Part shown: positions 1 to 7,261 of the stretch, one piece after another
How the letters are laid out: the number at the start of each line of letters is the position of its first letter
How positions within the stretch are numbered: the stretch's first letter is position 1
Assembly: GCA_913060975.1 (NCBI GenBank)
Contig: CAJXVC010000001.1
Span: forward strand, 62,001 to 126,000
Direction: 5' to 3'
Length of the DNA stretch: 64,000 nt
From: an uncultured Gammaproteobacteria bacterium
Lineage (GTDB): Bacteria > Pseudomonadota > Gammaproteobacteria > Pseudomonadales > Pseudohongiellaceae
The notes under the pieces: model-generated
What the model was told of the DNA's origin: nothing
Databases searched by the model: none
The model's input: the letters and a program-made list of their open reading frames with translations, nothing else
Program-made: the position numbers and the translations under genes

Positions 1-1051
1 ACTCCGGGTCAAGTTGCTCGAGATATGTGCGGGCGTTGACGAAGGTGCCGCGCGACTTTGACATCTTGGTGCCGTCGACAGTCAAGAAGCCATGGACATA
101 GACCGCTGTCGGTGTGCGATAACCGGTGCTGGTCAGCATGGCAGGCCAGAACAGCGTGTGGAAATTGATGATGTCTTTGCCGATGAAGTGGTAGACCTCG
201 GCAGTGCTGTCTTTGTGCCAGTAATCGTCAAACTTGTAGTCGGTGCGGTCACACAAATTCTGCAAGCTGGCCATATAACCGATGGGGGCATCCAGCCAGA
301 CATAAAAATACTTGCCGGGGGCGCCGGGGATTTCGAAACCGAAATAGGGCGCATCGCGGCTGATGTCCCATTCCTGCAATTCTTCATCAAGCCACTCGCT
401 GAGCTTGTTAGCGACCTGATCCTGTAGCGTGCCGCTGCGCGTCCAGGTTTTCAGCATGTCGCTAAATTCAGGTAAGCGGAAGAAGAAGTGCTCAGACTCT
501 TTTTCAATTGGCGTGGCGCCAGAGATCACCGAACGCGGATCGATTAACTCAGCCGGGCTGTAAGTTGAACCACAGGCTTCGCAGTTGTCACCGTACTGCC
601 CGGCAGTTTTACACTTCGGGCAGGTGCCGGTGATGTAACGATCGGCCAGAAAGAGTTTTTTCTCAGGGTCGAAGAGCTGTTTGATAGAGCGTCGTGCAAT
701 ATGGCCATTGGCTTCCAGTGCCTTGTAAATGCTGGCTGATAACGCACGGTTCTCTTCTGTGTGTGTGGAATGGTAGTTATCAAAGCCAATGTGAAAATCT
801 GCAAAATCCTGCATGTGCTGCTGTTTGACTTCGTCGATCAACTGCTCCGAAGTAATACCGCGCTTTTCGGCGCTGAGCATGATGGCAGTTCCGTGCGCAT
901 CATCTGCACACACGTACAGGCAATCGTGGCCACGCATTTTTTGCAGCCGAACCCAGATATCGGTCTGGATTGTTTCCATCAGGTGTCCCAGATGAATAGC
1001 GCCATTGGCATAAGGCAGGGCGCTGGTGACTAGGATCTTGCGTTGTTCCAC
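1..1051 (-). CDS. metG: Methionyl-tRNA synthetase, N-terminal part (runs off window edge)
   Basis: Class I aminoacyl-tRNA synthetase that charges tRNA-Met in the cytoplasm. The reverse-strand reading begins with GTG at 1051, preceded by AGGA about 9 nt upstream, and runs open to base 1, giving about 350 residues. It opens with [19 protein letters not shown], containing the HIGH-type signature. A zinc-knuckle insert follows (CPKC, then CEAC), and the KMSKS signature lies near bases 50-70. The tRNA-binding C-terminal part is outside the window. A rubredoxin gene lies 74 bp upstream in the same orientation. Assignment is secure; the GTG start is inferred from the ribosome binding site and the conserved N-terminus. 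Confidence 0.95.
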   Translation of the reverse strand, partial: MEQRKILVTSALPYANGAIHLGHLMETIQTDIWVRLQKMRGHDCLYVCADDAHGTAIMLSAEKRGITSEQLIDEVKQQHMQDFADFHIGFDNYHSTHTEENRALSASIYKALEANGHIARRSIKQLFDPEKKLFLADRYITGTCPKCKTAGQYGDNCEACGSTYSPAELIDPRSVISGATPIEKESEHFFFRLPEFSDMLKTWTRSGTLQDQVANKLSEWLDEELQEWDISRDAPYFGFEIPGAPGKYFYVWLDAPIGYMASLQNLCDRTDYKFDDYWHKDSTAEVYHFIGKDIINFHTLFWPAMLTSTGYRTPTAVYVHGFLTVDGTKMSKSRGTFVNARTYLEQLDPE

Positions 1052-1125
1052 GATGATGTCCTGAAGTTATTGATGTAGAGTCACAGTAGTTGGATTGCAG
1101 GTGCAGAGATGACAGCCCTGACGGC

Positions 1126-1290
1126 TTACATTTCCACCATTTCGAAGTCTTCTTTGCCGACACCGCATTCGGGGCACATCCAGTCGTCAGGGATGTCTTC
1201 CCATCGCGTTCCTGGCGAGATGCCATCTTCCGGAAGGCCAAGCTCCTCGTCGTAAATGAACCCACATACCAAGCATTGCCATTTTTTCAC
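1126..1290 (-). CDS. Rubredoxin (54 aa)
   Basis: Small cytoplasmic one-iron electron carrier. The 54-residue product has both metal-binding knuckles, CLVCG near residues 6-10 and CPECG near 39-43, with the rubredoxin core YDEELG...[12 protein letters not shown] between them. The start is GTG at 1290 with AGGAG upstream on the minus strand. It precedes metG in the same direction. In other gammaproteobacteria rubredoxins serve alkane hydroxylases or oxidative-stress reductases; no such partner lies in this window, so the redox partner is unknown. The family call is firm because all four cysteines and the spacing match. Confidence 0.93.
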   Translation of the reverse strand: MKKWQCLVCGFIYDEELGLPEDGISPGTRWEDIPDDWMCPECGVGKEDFEMVEM

Positions 1291-1622
1291 CCTGAACTCC
1301 TCTTTGAGATTCGAACTAGCCGGCGAGCCAACGGTGGATGGCTCAATGCTGTAGCTAGTCGGTGATCGTTTTTAAAAGACTCGTATTGCTCATGACGATA
1401 AGCAATTTCATCGCACGCGCCTGACCGGGTGGTGCGAGAAATACGAGCTGGATGGCTGCGCATCATACTGGAAGATGGCCCCGAATTCAGCCACTTTTGC
1501 CGCTGATTTTGGCCTGTACGGCACCTTGAGCCCGCCAAAATAATAGATGAATCACCAGATGATAAACATTATCATGCGCCTTTCTTTATTCACATTTTCG
1601 GGCAGACAGGGCGTTAATCAGT
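1291..1622. other. Divergent intergenic region between rubredoxin and dcd
   Basis: No convincing gene is seen in these 332 bases. Short antisense readings lack a family match or ribosome binding site. The stretch must contain the promoters for the minus-strand rubredoxin-metG pair and for dcd. The only striking element is the inverted repeat at 1559-1575. Confidence 0.6.
1559..1575. promoter_or_regulatory. Perfect 7-bp inverted repeat upstream of dcd (operator-like)
   Basis: The arms ATGATAA and TTATCAT are separated by ACA, ending 47 bp before the dcd start. Composition and symmetry recall a Fur- or GntR-type operator, but the match to the 19-bp Fur consensus is only partial. Binding by any regulator is inference. 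Confidence 0.35.
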
Positions 1623-2192
1623 ATGACAATCAAATCGGATCGCTGGATACGGCAAATGGCAGAGTCAGAGGGAATGATCGAGCCGTTCGAGCCGGGTCAG
1701 GTACGCACCGTGAATGGCGAAAAAGTGATCTCCTTTGGTACTTCCAGTTACGGCTACGATGTCCGCTGCGCGAGTGAGTTCAAGATTTTCACCAATGTGC
1801 ACACCACCAATGTAGTTGACCCCAAGAATTTCGACGAGGGCAGTTTTGTTTCCATCGACGAGCCGGTTTGTGTGATCCCGCCCAACTCTTTCGCTCTGGC
1901 CCGCACCATCGAATATTTTCGCATCCCGAGTGACGTGCTGACAGTCTGTCTGGGCAAATCCACTTACGCGCGCTGCGGCATTATTGTTAATGTCACGCCA
2001 CTGGAGCCTGAGTGGGAAGGTCATGTCACGCTGGAATTTTCCAATACCACACCGCTGCCAGCGAAAATCTATGCCAATGAAGGCGTCGCACAAATGCTGT
2101 TCTATCAATCTGATGAGCAGTGCGAAGTCACTTACAAGGATCGCGGCGGCAAATACATGGGGCAGCGCGGCGTCACGCCACCCAAAGCGTAA
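1623..2192 (+). CDS. dcd: dCTP deaminase
   Basis: Converts dCTP to dUTP plus ammonia, feeding dUMP and dTTP synthesis in the cytoplasm. The 189-residue length is normal for the proteobacterial enzyme. It begins [14 protein letters not shown], typical of the family, and carries the trimeric dUTPase-fold motifs GKSTYARCG (about residues 111-119), [10 protein letters not shown] with the catalytic Glu, and GGKYMGQRG at the C-terminus. In Pseudomonas dcd lies close to metG, and that link is kept here with a rubredoxin between. It stands as a single gene followed by more than 900 gene-free bases. Confidence 0.97.
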   Translation: MTIKSDRWIRQMAESEGMIEPFEPGQVRTVNGEKVISFGTSSYGYDVRCASEFKIFTNVHTTNVVDPKNFDEGSFVSIDEPVCVIPPNSFALARTIEYFRIPSDVLTVCLGKSTYARCGIIVNVTPLEPEWEGHVTLEFSNTTPLPAKIYANEGVAQMLFYQSDEQCEVTYKDRGGKYMGQRGVTPPKA

Positions 2193-3121
2193 CAATCTGT
2201 TTTTTCGCAAACCTGAGTTAGGCATCAGCATCGCGCTGCTGCGCTCAGGCGGCTGTATAGTTTAATTTTTATTCGGCGGTTTGAATTGCCTCAATCCCTT
2301 CTGCGATTGCCCTCCTGCTTGTCTCATTGCGCTCGACAAAAGCGCCAAATTTCCAGCGCTAAAAAACGCTCACCACTTAAAAACGCCAAATTTCTGGCGC
2401 TTTTGAGTGCCAATTCGCCAGGCCCTGGCTGGTAGAGTTTTTCTATAAGGGGGCAGACAGCCCAGTTTGCAGGGGGTGACGACGGTCTCTGGCGAAAAAG
2501 AGATGGTTTGGAACAGAACTTGCAATTGATAAAGCTATCCAGCGTCTTAGCACTGCCTCGGCAATGCGGACTTTTGGATAAGGCAGGGTCTGATCGCGCC
2601 AGCAACGATTTGTCAGCACGATCAATGCCCAGCCAAGCAGGTAATCGACTGCTCGAGTAGGAAGTTTAGTTTTCGCTGGAAAGTTTCAGGTGTCACGACA
2701 CTGGGCCGTTACCAAGAGGCCTGAAAAAGAGCCCTGAGACAGCGGTAAACAAGACAAGCTGTAGCCAGCTAACTTGAGTTCGAATTGACTGCCAGGAATT
2801 CATAACAATAAACAGCGGACGAGAAACTTAAGACGCTACCGGGGACAACGAGTGATAGCGCCAAGCAGCATTCAGCGAATTGCAGTCGCCATGGGAACGG
2901 TTTTACTACCGTTTTCTGTGCAGCGGCACGCTATGCTGCCCTCAAAAATAAGTGTTCTGTTTTCTTCTTCCCTTCATCAAGCCCAACCTTATTTTCAATT
3001 GAGTGGTCAGGTAAATCGCTTTGTGTCGTGCATTTCCATCTACTGCACAACTATTGCACAACACCGGCATACCCGACCGATATTCAGAAGTTTGAGAGAC
3101 AATTGACGGGATAAAAGTGTA
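2193..3121. other. 929-bp gene-free stretch between dcd and fliA
   Basis: I see no gene I can defend. Open frames in it are short, lack ribosome binding sites and have unlikely composition. It contains two related hairpins at 2341-2404. On the minus strand around 2645-2600 there is a short reading AWLGIDRADKS that faintly resembles the start of IS110-type transposases, but the frame soon loses any resemblance. The stretch may be decayed DNA left by a rearrangement that joined dcd to fliA. Confidence 0.45.
2341..2404. repeat. Pair of related hairpins, the second terminator-like
   Basis: The first copy, 2341-2360, has arms AGCGC and GCGCT around CAAATTTCCA. The second, at about 2383-2400, repeats CGCCAAATTTC and closes with TGGCG, followed by CTTTT on the plus strand and TTTTTAA on the minus strand. 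The second copy could therefore work as a bidirectional factor-independent terminator. Confidence 0.45.
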
Positions 3122-3868
3122 ATGATTTCAGCGACCGGTGTATCCGCGATCGACAATGCAGACCAGAAAGAGCTGACTGATGCCGATCTCTGCGAAGTCG
3201 TAGACCGCTATGCACCTCTGGTGAAGCGCATCGCCCACCACCTTTTACTGCGTATGCCTGCAAGCGTGCAAATCGATGACCTGATTCAGTCAGGCATGAT
3301 TGGTCTGTTGGAGGCTGCGCGTAAATACGATGTCTCCAAGGGTGCCAGCTTTGAAACCTACGCCGGCATTCGTATCCGCGGCTCTATGCTGGATGAGGTG
3401 CGTAAGGGGGATTGGGCGCCACGCTCGGTGCATCGTAAATCCCGCAAAGTTGCCGAGGCGATCAAGGCCATCGAGGCACGCACAGGTAAAGATGCCAAAG
3501 ATCAGGAAATCGCCAGCGAAATGGAAATCGATCTGAATAGCTACTACGCCATTTTGCAAGATGCCAGTGGCAGTCGCTTGTTCAGTTTTGATGACATCAT
3601 GGAAGGCGACGATTCGGCTATTGAATTCTCAGCGGGGGAGTTGCCCGGCCCTTGCGACGGGCTGCAACGTGATACGTTCAAAGCGCATCTTGCCACCGCG
3701 ATCAATGGCTTGCCCGAGCGTGAACGCCTGGTGCTGGCCCTGTACTATGATGAAGAATTGAATTTGAAGGAAATCGGCGAAGTGATCGGGGTGAGTGAAT
3801 CCCGGGTCAGCCAAATTCATTCTCAGGCCGCTATGCGTCTGCGTTCCCGGTTGTCAGACTGGAACTGA
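3122..3868 (+). CDS. fliA: FliA-type RNA polymerase sigma-28 factor
   Basis: Directs RNA polymerase to late flagellar and chemotaxis promoters in its known relatives. The 248-residue length fits the family. Region 2 is seen in LVKRIAHHLLLRMPASVQID and DLIQSGMIGLLEAARKYD, followed by FETYAGIRIRGSMLDEVRKG. Region 4 ends the protein with the helix-turn-helix LNLKEIGEVIGVSESRVSQI. No flagellar structural, che or mot gene is present in the window. The next gene, 153 bp downstream, is ccmA. In Pseudomonas fliA is followed by cheYZAB-mot genes and then ccm, so the chemotaxis genes appear to be missing at this place. I infer the gene is intact; whether the cell is motile cannot be told from here. Confidence 0.92.
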   Translation: MISATGVSAIDNADQKELTDADLCEVVDRYAPLVKRIAHHLLLRMPASVQIDDLIQSGMIGLLEAARKYDVSKGASFETYAGIRIRGSMLDEVRKGDWAPRSVHRKSRKVAEAIKAIEARTGKDAKDQEIASEMEIDLNSYYAILQDASGSRLFSFDDIMEGDDSAIEFSAGELPGPCDGLQRDTFKAHLATAINGLPERERLVLALYYDEELNLKEIGEVIGVSESRVSQIHSQAAMRLRSRLSDWN

Positions 3869-4021
3869 GGTTTTCATCTACTGCCTTTATTTGTGCAAGC
3901 CCGCCAGTGAATTGTGGCTGGCTTGCGCATTCCTGAATGGTCAGGGCGCGCGCAAGCCGCTTTAACGCTATAATCCAGCCTCATTCATATTGACGCACTG
4001 GTGCTACCCGCCACCATTATC

Positions 4022-4693
4022 ATGAGCCACGCCACGCAAGCATCTGAGTCAACTGACTCTGTTACTCCACCGCCAAATACCGAACTGCTGTTGGCCGCCC
4101 GCAACTTGTTCTGTGAGCGCGATGACCGCGTGTTATTCAAGAATCTCGATTTTGCGGTGCGGCCAGGTCAGGTCCTGCAAGTGCGGGGCAGCAACGGCAG
4201 CGGCAAGACCACATTGCTGCGCATCGTCTGCGGGCTCAACGACAGTTATGAGGGCGAGCTTAGCTGGTGCGGCGAACCAGTGGCAGACGTTGCTGATGAT
4301 TTTTATGCCAATTTGCTTTTTTTAGGCCACCGCGTCGGGGTCAGCAAAGCACTCACGCCTCTGGAGAATCTGCGCTGGACCTGCACGCTGAACAGTGCGG
4401 TGGACGATGCAGAGCTATTGGCTGCCTTGGCGACTGTTGGTTTGCGAGGTTTCGAAGAATCCCAATGCTTTACCTTGTCTGCTGGCCAACAACAGCGTGT
4501 GGCGCTGGCCCGGCTGCTGCTCAGTCCGGCCCGTCTGTGGGTGCTGGATGAACCATTCACAACGCTGGATGTACGTGGTGTTACGCAATTGGAGGCGATG
4601 TTGCACAACCATGCTGCTCAGGGTGGGTCCGTGTTGGTCACCACGCATCACCCGCTGAATGTGCCGGATCTGGAGGTGTTGGATCTTGGTTGA
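4022..4693 (+). CDS. ccmA: Heme exporter ATP-binding protein CcmA
   Basis: ABC-type ATPase of the CcmAB complex, which releases holo-CcmE from CcmCD during cytochrome c maturation. About 223 residues. Walker A is GSNGSGKTT, the signature is LSAGQQQRVALARLL, and Walker B is LWVLDEPF followed by the H-loop in TTHHP. ATG at 4022 is preferred; an in-frame GTG at 4001 would add seven residues, and neither has a clear ribosome binding site. A TATAAT box at 3969-3974 lies about 50 bp upstream without a good -35 partner. It overlaps ccmB, whose start lies inside the last codons. Confidence 0.93.
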   Translation: MSHATQASESTDSVTPPPNTELLLAARNLFCERDDRVLFKNLDFAVRPGQVLQVRGSNGSGKTTLLRIVCGLNDSYEGELSWCGEPVADVADDFYANLLFLGHRVGVSKALTPLENLRWTCTLNSAVDDAELLAALATVGLRGFEESQCFTLSAGQQQRVALARLLLSPARLWVLDEPFTTLDVRGVTQLEAMLHNHAAQGGSVLVTTHHPLNVPDLEVLDLG

Positions 4694-5393
4694 ACGCATT
4701 GACAGCAGGCCTCGCAGCAGTACTACTACTACTGCCTTTGTGGCAACACTGAAGCGCGAGCTGATACTGGCGTATAAAAGGAAGCATGATGTGGTGAATC
4801 CATTCATGTTTTTCCTGATTGTTGCCACGCTGTTTCCCATTGGTATTTCGCCGGAGCCGGAGCGACTGAGCCTGATTGCTGCCGGTGCGCTCTGGATCGC
4901 TGCGTTGTTGGCGTCACTGCTGGCGATGGATAACTTGTATCGCGCTGATTATGAAGATGGTTCGCTGGAGCAAATGCTGCTCTCACCACAACCGCTGTAT
5001 TTTATGGTGTTGGCCAAGAACATTGGTCACTGGTTAGTCAGTGGTTTGCCGGTAGTGCTGGTCTCGCCACTAATTGCCTACATGCTCAGCCTGCCAGAAG
5101 GCTCGTATATGACGTTATTCCTGACTCTGTTGATGGGCACACCGGTACTGAGTTTGCTGGGCTCGATCGGCGTTGCGCTGACCGTTGGGTTAGGCAGCCG
5201 CGGCTTGATTCTGGCGGTGATCACCTTGCCGATGAGTGTGCCGGTTTTGATTGCCGGCACTATGGCGGTAACTGAAACCCAGAACGGCGCTTCGCTGGCT
5301 GGCTATCTGGCCATTATGGGGGCGCTTTTACTGGGCACTTTGACGCTGGCACCACTGGCCTCGGCGGCGGCTTTGCGCATCAGTGTCAGCTGA
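4686..5393 (+). CDS. ccmB: Heme exporter membrane protein CcmB
   Basis: Integral membrane permease partner of CcmA. About 235 residues with six hydrophobic segments. The N-terminal family motif NPFMFFLIVATLFPIGI is followed by the GSLEQMLLSP and KNIGHWLVSGLP regions and the closing ASAAALRISVS, all typical of CcmB. I choose TTG at 4686 because GGAGGTG lies 9 nt upstream and the N-terminus then fits family length. An upstream ATG at 4659 has no ribosome binding site. The gene overlaps the ccmA end by 8 nt, implying translational coupling. Confidence 0.93.
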   Translation: MVERIDSRPRSSTTTTAFVATLKRELILAYKRKHDVVNPFMFFLIVATLFPIGISPEPERLSLIAAGALWIAALLASLLAMDNLYRADYEDGSLEQMLLSPQPLYFMVLAKNIGHWLVSGLPVVLVSPLIAYMLSLPEGSYMTLFLTLLMGTPVLSLLGSIGVALTVGLGSRGLILAVITLPMSVPVLIAGTMAVTETQNGASLAGYLAIMGALLLGTLTLAPLASAAALRISVS

Positions 5394-5475
5394 TTGCCGG
5401 GCTGGGCTGCTATTGGTCTAAATTGTGGATTACCGCGTAATTACAATGAGTTACAATAAGTAACAGGGGCTAAAT

Positions 5476-5493
5476 ATGGCGCCATGTTATAGT
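5476..5493 (+). promoter_or_regulatory. Palindrome and candidate extended -10 before ccmC
   Basis: The 10-bp palindrome ATGGCGCCAT (5476-5485) abuts TGTTATAGT, an extended -10-like element (TG, one base, TATAGT at 5488-5493), about 40 bp before ccmC. Just upstream are two copies of TTACAATRAG (about 5440-5459). This suggests a separate promoter for ccmC onwards; no convincing -35 is seen. Confidence 0.35.
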
Positions 5494-5531
5494 GCAAAAT
5501 CCGTGTTTAACTATTTGATAAATGTTGAATT

Positions 5532-6272
5532 ATGTGGACTTGGTTCCATCAATTAGGCTCACCAAAGTGGTTCTATGAGTTAACAGGTCGGTGGCTTCCC
5601 TGGTTGGTCGCTGCCATGTCCTTGTTGCTGCTGGTGGGTATTGTCTGGGCATTGCTGTTTGTGCCACCGGATTATCAGCAGGGCAATACCATCCGCATCA
5701 TGTATATCCATGTGCCCTTTGCCAGTATTTCTCTGGCCTTCTTCCCGTTAATGGCCATAGCCGGTACCGTGACGTTGGTGTGGAAAATCAAGTTGGCCGA
5801 TATGATAGCCAAGACGGCAGCACCGCTCGGCGCCTGGTTCACGGCATTGGCATTAGCCTCTGGGTCTATCTGGGGTAGTGATATCTGGGGCACCTGGTGG
5901 ATCTGGGATGGCCGGCTGACGTCTATGTTGCTGCAGCTGTTTTTACTCATCGGCGTTATCTCTCTGCGCTCCGCGTTGGAAGACACTGATGCTGCGGCGA
6001 AAGCCTGTGCTGTGCTGTCGATCGTGGGTTGTATTAACGTCTTTGTGATCAAATATTCAGTAGACTGGTGGAACACCTTGCATCAACCTGCCAGTCCGAT
6101 AACCACCTCTGGTGAGGGCCCGAATGGTCCGGAGATCTGGGTACCGTTGGTTATTATGATTTTTGCAATTTATCTGTTTTTTGCGGTTGCGCTCATACTG
6201 TCGACACGCAATGAGATTTTACAACGCGAACGCCGCGCACAATGGGTTCAGGACTTGGTGCGCACAGCGTAG
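5532..6272 (+). CDS. ccmC: Heme handling protein CcmC
   Basis: Six-helix inner-membrane protein that binds heme at the periplasmic face and loads it on CcmE. The 246-residue product carries the tryptophan-rich motif WGTWWIWDGRLTS near residues 122-134. The conserved His ligands sit in the flanking periplasmic loops: IHVPFAS before the motif and WWNTLHQPASP after it. Start is ATG at 5532. The gap to ccmB is 138 bp, longer than the others, and holds a possible promoter. ccmD starts 15 bp downstream. Confidence 0.96.
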   Translation: MWTWFHQLGSPKWFYELTGRWLPWLVAAMSLLLLVGIVWALLFVPPDYQQGNTIRIMYIHVPFASISLAFFPLMAIAGTVTLVWKIKLADMIAKTAAPLGAWFTALALASGSIWGSDIWGTWWIWDGRLTSMLLQLFLLIGVISLRSALEDTDAAAKACAVLSIVGCINVFVIKYSVDWWNTLHQPASPITTSGEGPNGPEIWVPLVIMIFAIYLFFAVALILSTRNEILQRERRAQWVQDLVRTA

Positions 6273-6287
6273 CCACAGGGCAGAGGG

Positions 6288-6497
6288 ATGTTTGAAATAC
6301 AGTTTGCGAGTCTGGGCGAATTCTTTAGCATGGGGAATTACGCGTTCAACGTCTGGTCCGTGTATGCCTTGTTTGCCCTGTTCTTTGTGATCAATATCTA
6401 TTTCCCTCTGGTGCGGCGTAAACAAATATTGAAAGAACAAAAGCGTCGTTTGCTGCTCAATGCCGAAGCTGAAGAAAGCCGAACAGGAAGCAGTTAG
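6288..6497 (+). CDS. ccmD: Small membrane protein CcmD
   Basis: Small single-span protein that stabilises the CcmC-CcmE complex and helps release holo-CcmE. The 69 residues contain one membrane segment, VWSVYALFALFFVINIYFPL, followed by a basic cytoplasmic stretch (RRKQILKEQKRR), the usual CcmD shape. AGAGGGATG provides a ribosome binding site close to the start. Identification rests on size, topology and position between ccmC and ccmE. Confidence 0.9.
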   Translation: MFEIQFASLGEFFSMGNYAFNVWSVYALFALFFVINIYFPLVRRKQILKEQKRRLLLNAEAEESRTGSS

Positions 6498-6508
6498 ATA
6501 GATAGTCT

Positions 6509-6568
6509 GAGAGACAGTAAGAGAGACAGTAAAAGAGATAGAAAGAGAGACAGTAAGAGACTAGAAAT
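6509..6568. repeat. Five degenerate 12-bp tandem units in the ccmD-ccmE gap
   Basis: Unit GAGAGACAGTAA occurs exactly at 6509-6520, 6521-6532 and 6545-6556, with degenerate copies at 6533-6544 and 6557-6568. It fills part of an unusually long 299-bp space inside an otherwise compact operon. The rest of that space (6569-6796) holds no gene I can support. Confidence 0.85.
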
Positions 6569-6796
6569 AACCAAACAATTGAAATAGCTCGCCCAATAAC
6601 TGTTCTGTGGCCAGGCAAGAAAAAACAGCTGGCCAATAGCACTATCCAGTGAACGCGAGTCGATTAAGTAGCAGGCAGGCCGGAAGGCCTACGAGCAGAA
6701 TGTGAATCGAATTAAAAAGTAAATAGCAAGCTGGGTAGATAACAACCCGCGATTCACAGTAAAGCCTGCAGCAACGCCCAATAATGGAGAGTACTC

Positions 6797-7258
6797 ATGA
6801 AACCACAACGTAAGAAGCGACTCGGGATTATCCTGTTTATCGCTGCCGGTTTGAGTGTTGCCGTCGGCCTGACTTTATTCGCGTTAAGTCAGAACATAGA
6901 TTTGTTTTATACGCCTACGCAGGTGGCCCAGGGAGAAGTCAATCCGGGGCAGCGCATTCGCATTGGCGGCATGGTCAAGGAAGGCTCGGTCCTGTCAGCC
7001 CAGGACAGTCTGCGCGTGGAATTCGCCGCAACTGATTACGCTCATGATGTACCCATCCACTACGAAGGAATCCTGCCGGACTTATTCCGTGAGGGGCAGG
7101 GTGTTGTTGTGGAAGGTAGCATCAATTCAGCTGGAGTCTTTCAAGCGTCCCGCGTGCTGGCCAAGCACGATGAAAATTATATGTCACCCGAAGTCAAAGC
7201 GGCGCTCGACGCCTCAGGCGCGTCATCGGCCAATCACCAATTGCAGCCGGAGTCTTAA
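6797..7258 (+). CDS. ccmE: Periplasmic heme chaperone CcmE
   Basis: Membrane-anchored chaperone that binds heme covalently and passes it to CcmF. 153 residues: one N-terminal anchor (residues about 9-30), then a beta-barrel domain containing RIGGMVKEGSV. The heme-binding histidine lies in AKHDENYMSPEV near residue 128. GGAGA lies 7 nt before the ATG. ccmF follows after 3 nt. Confidence 0.97.
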   Translation: MKPQRKKRLGIILFIAAGLSVAVGLTLFALSQNIDLFYTPTQVAQGEVNPGQRIRIGGMVKEGSVLSAQDSLRVEFAATDYAHDVPIHYEGILPDLFREGQGVVVEGSINSAGVFQASRVLAKHDENYMSPEVKAALDASGASSANHQLQPES

Positions 7259-7261
7259 GAG

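Noticed and set aside
1665..2231. About 190-codon frame antisense to dcd
   Set aside because: It mirrors the dcd frame and has no family resemblance.
2443..2645. Minus-strand reading resembling the start of an IS110-type transposase (AWLGIDRADKS)
   Set aside because: Only about ten residues match the pattern, the rest shows no transposase motif and no element ends are seen.
2852..3106. 84-codon plus-strand frame upstream of fliA
   Set aside because: Composition is not protein-like, there is no ribosome binding site, and it ends in the probable fliA promoter region.
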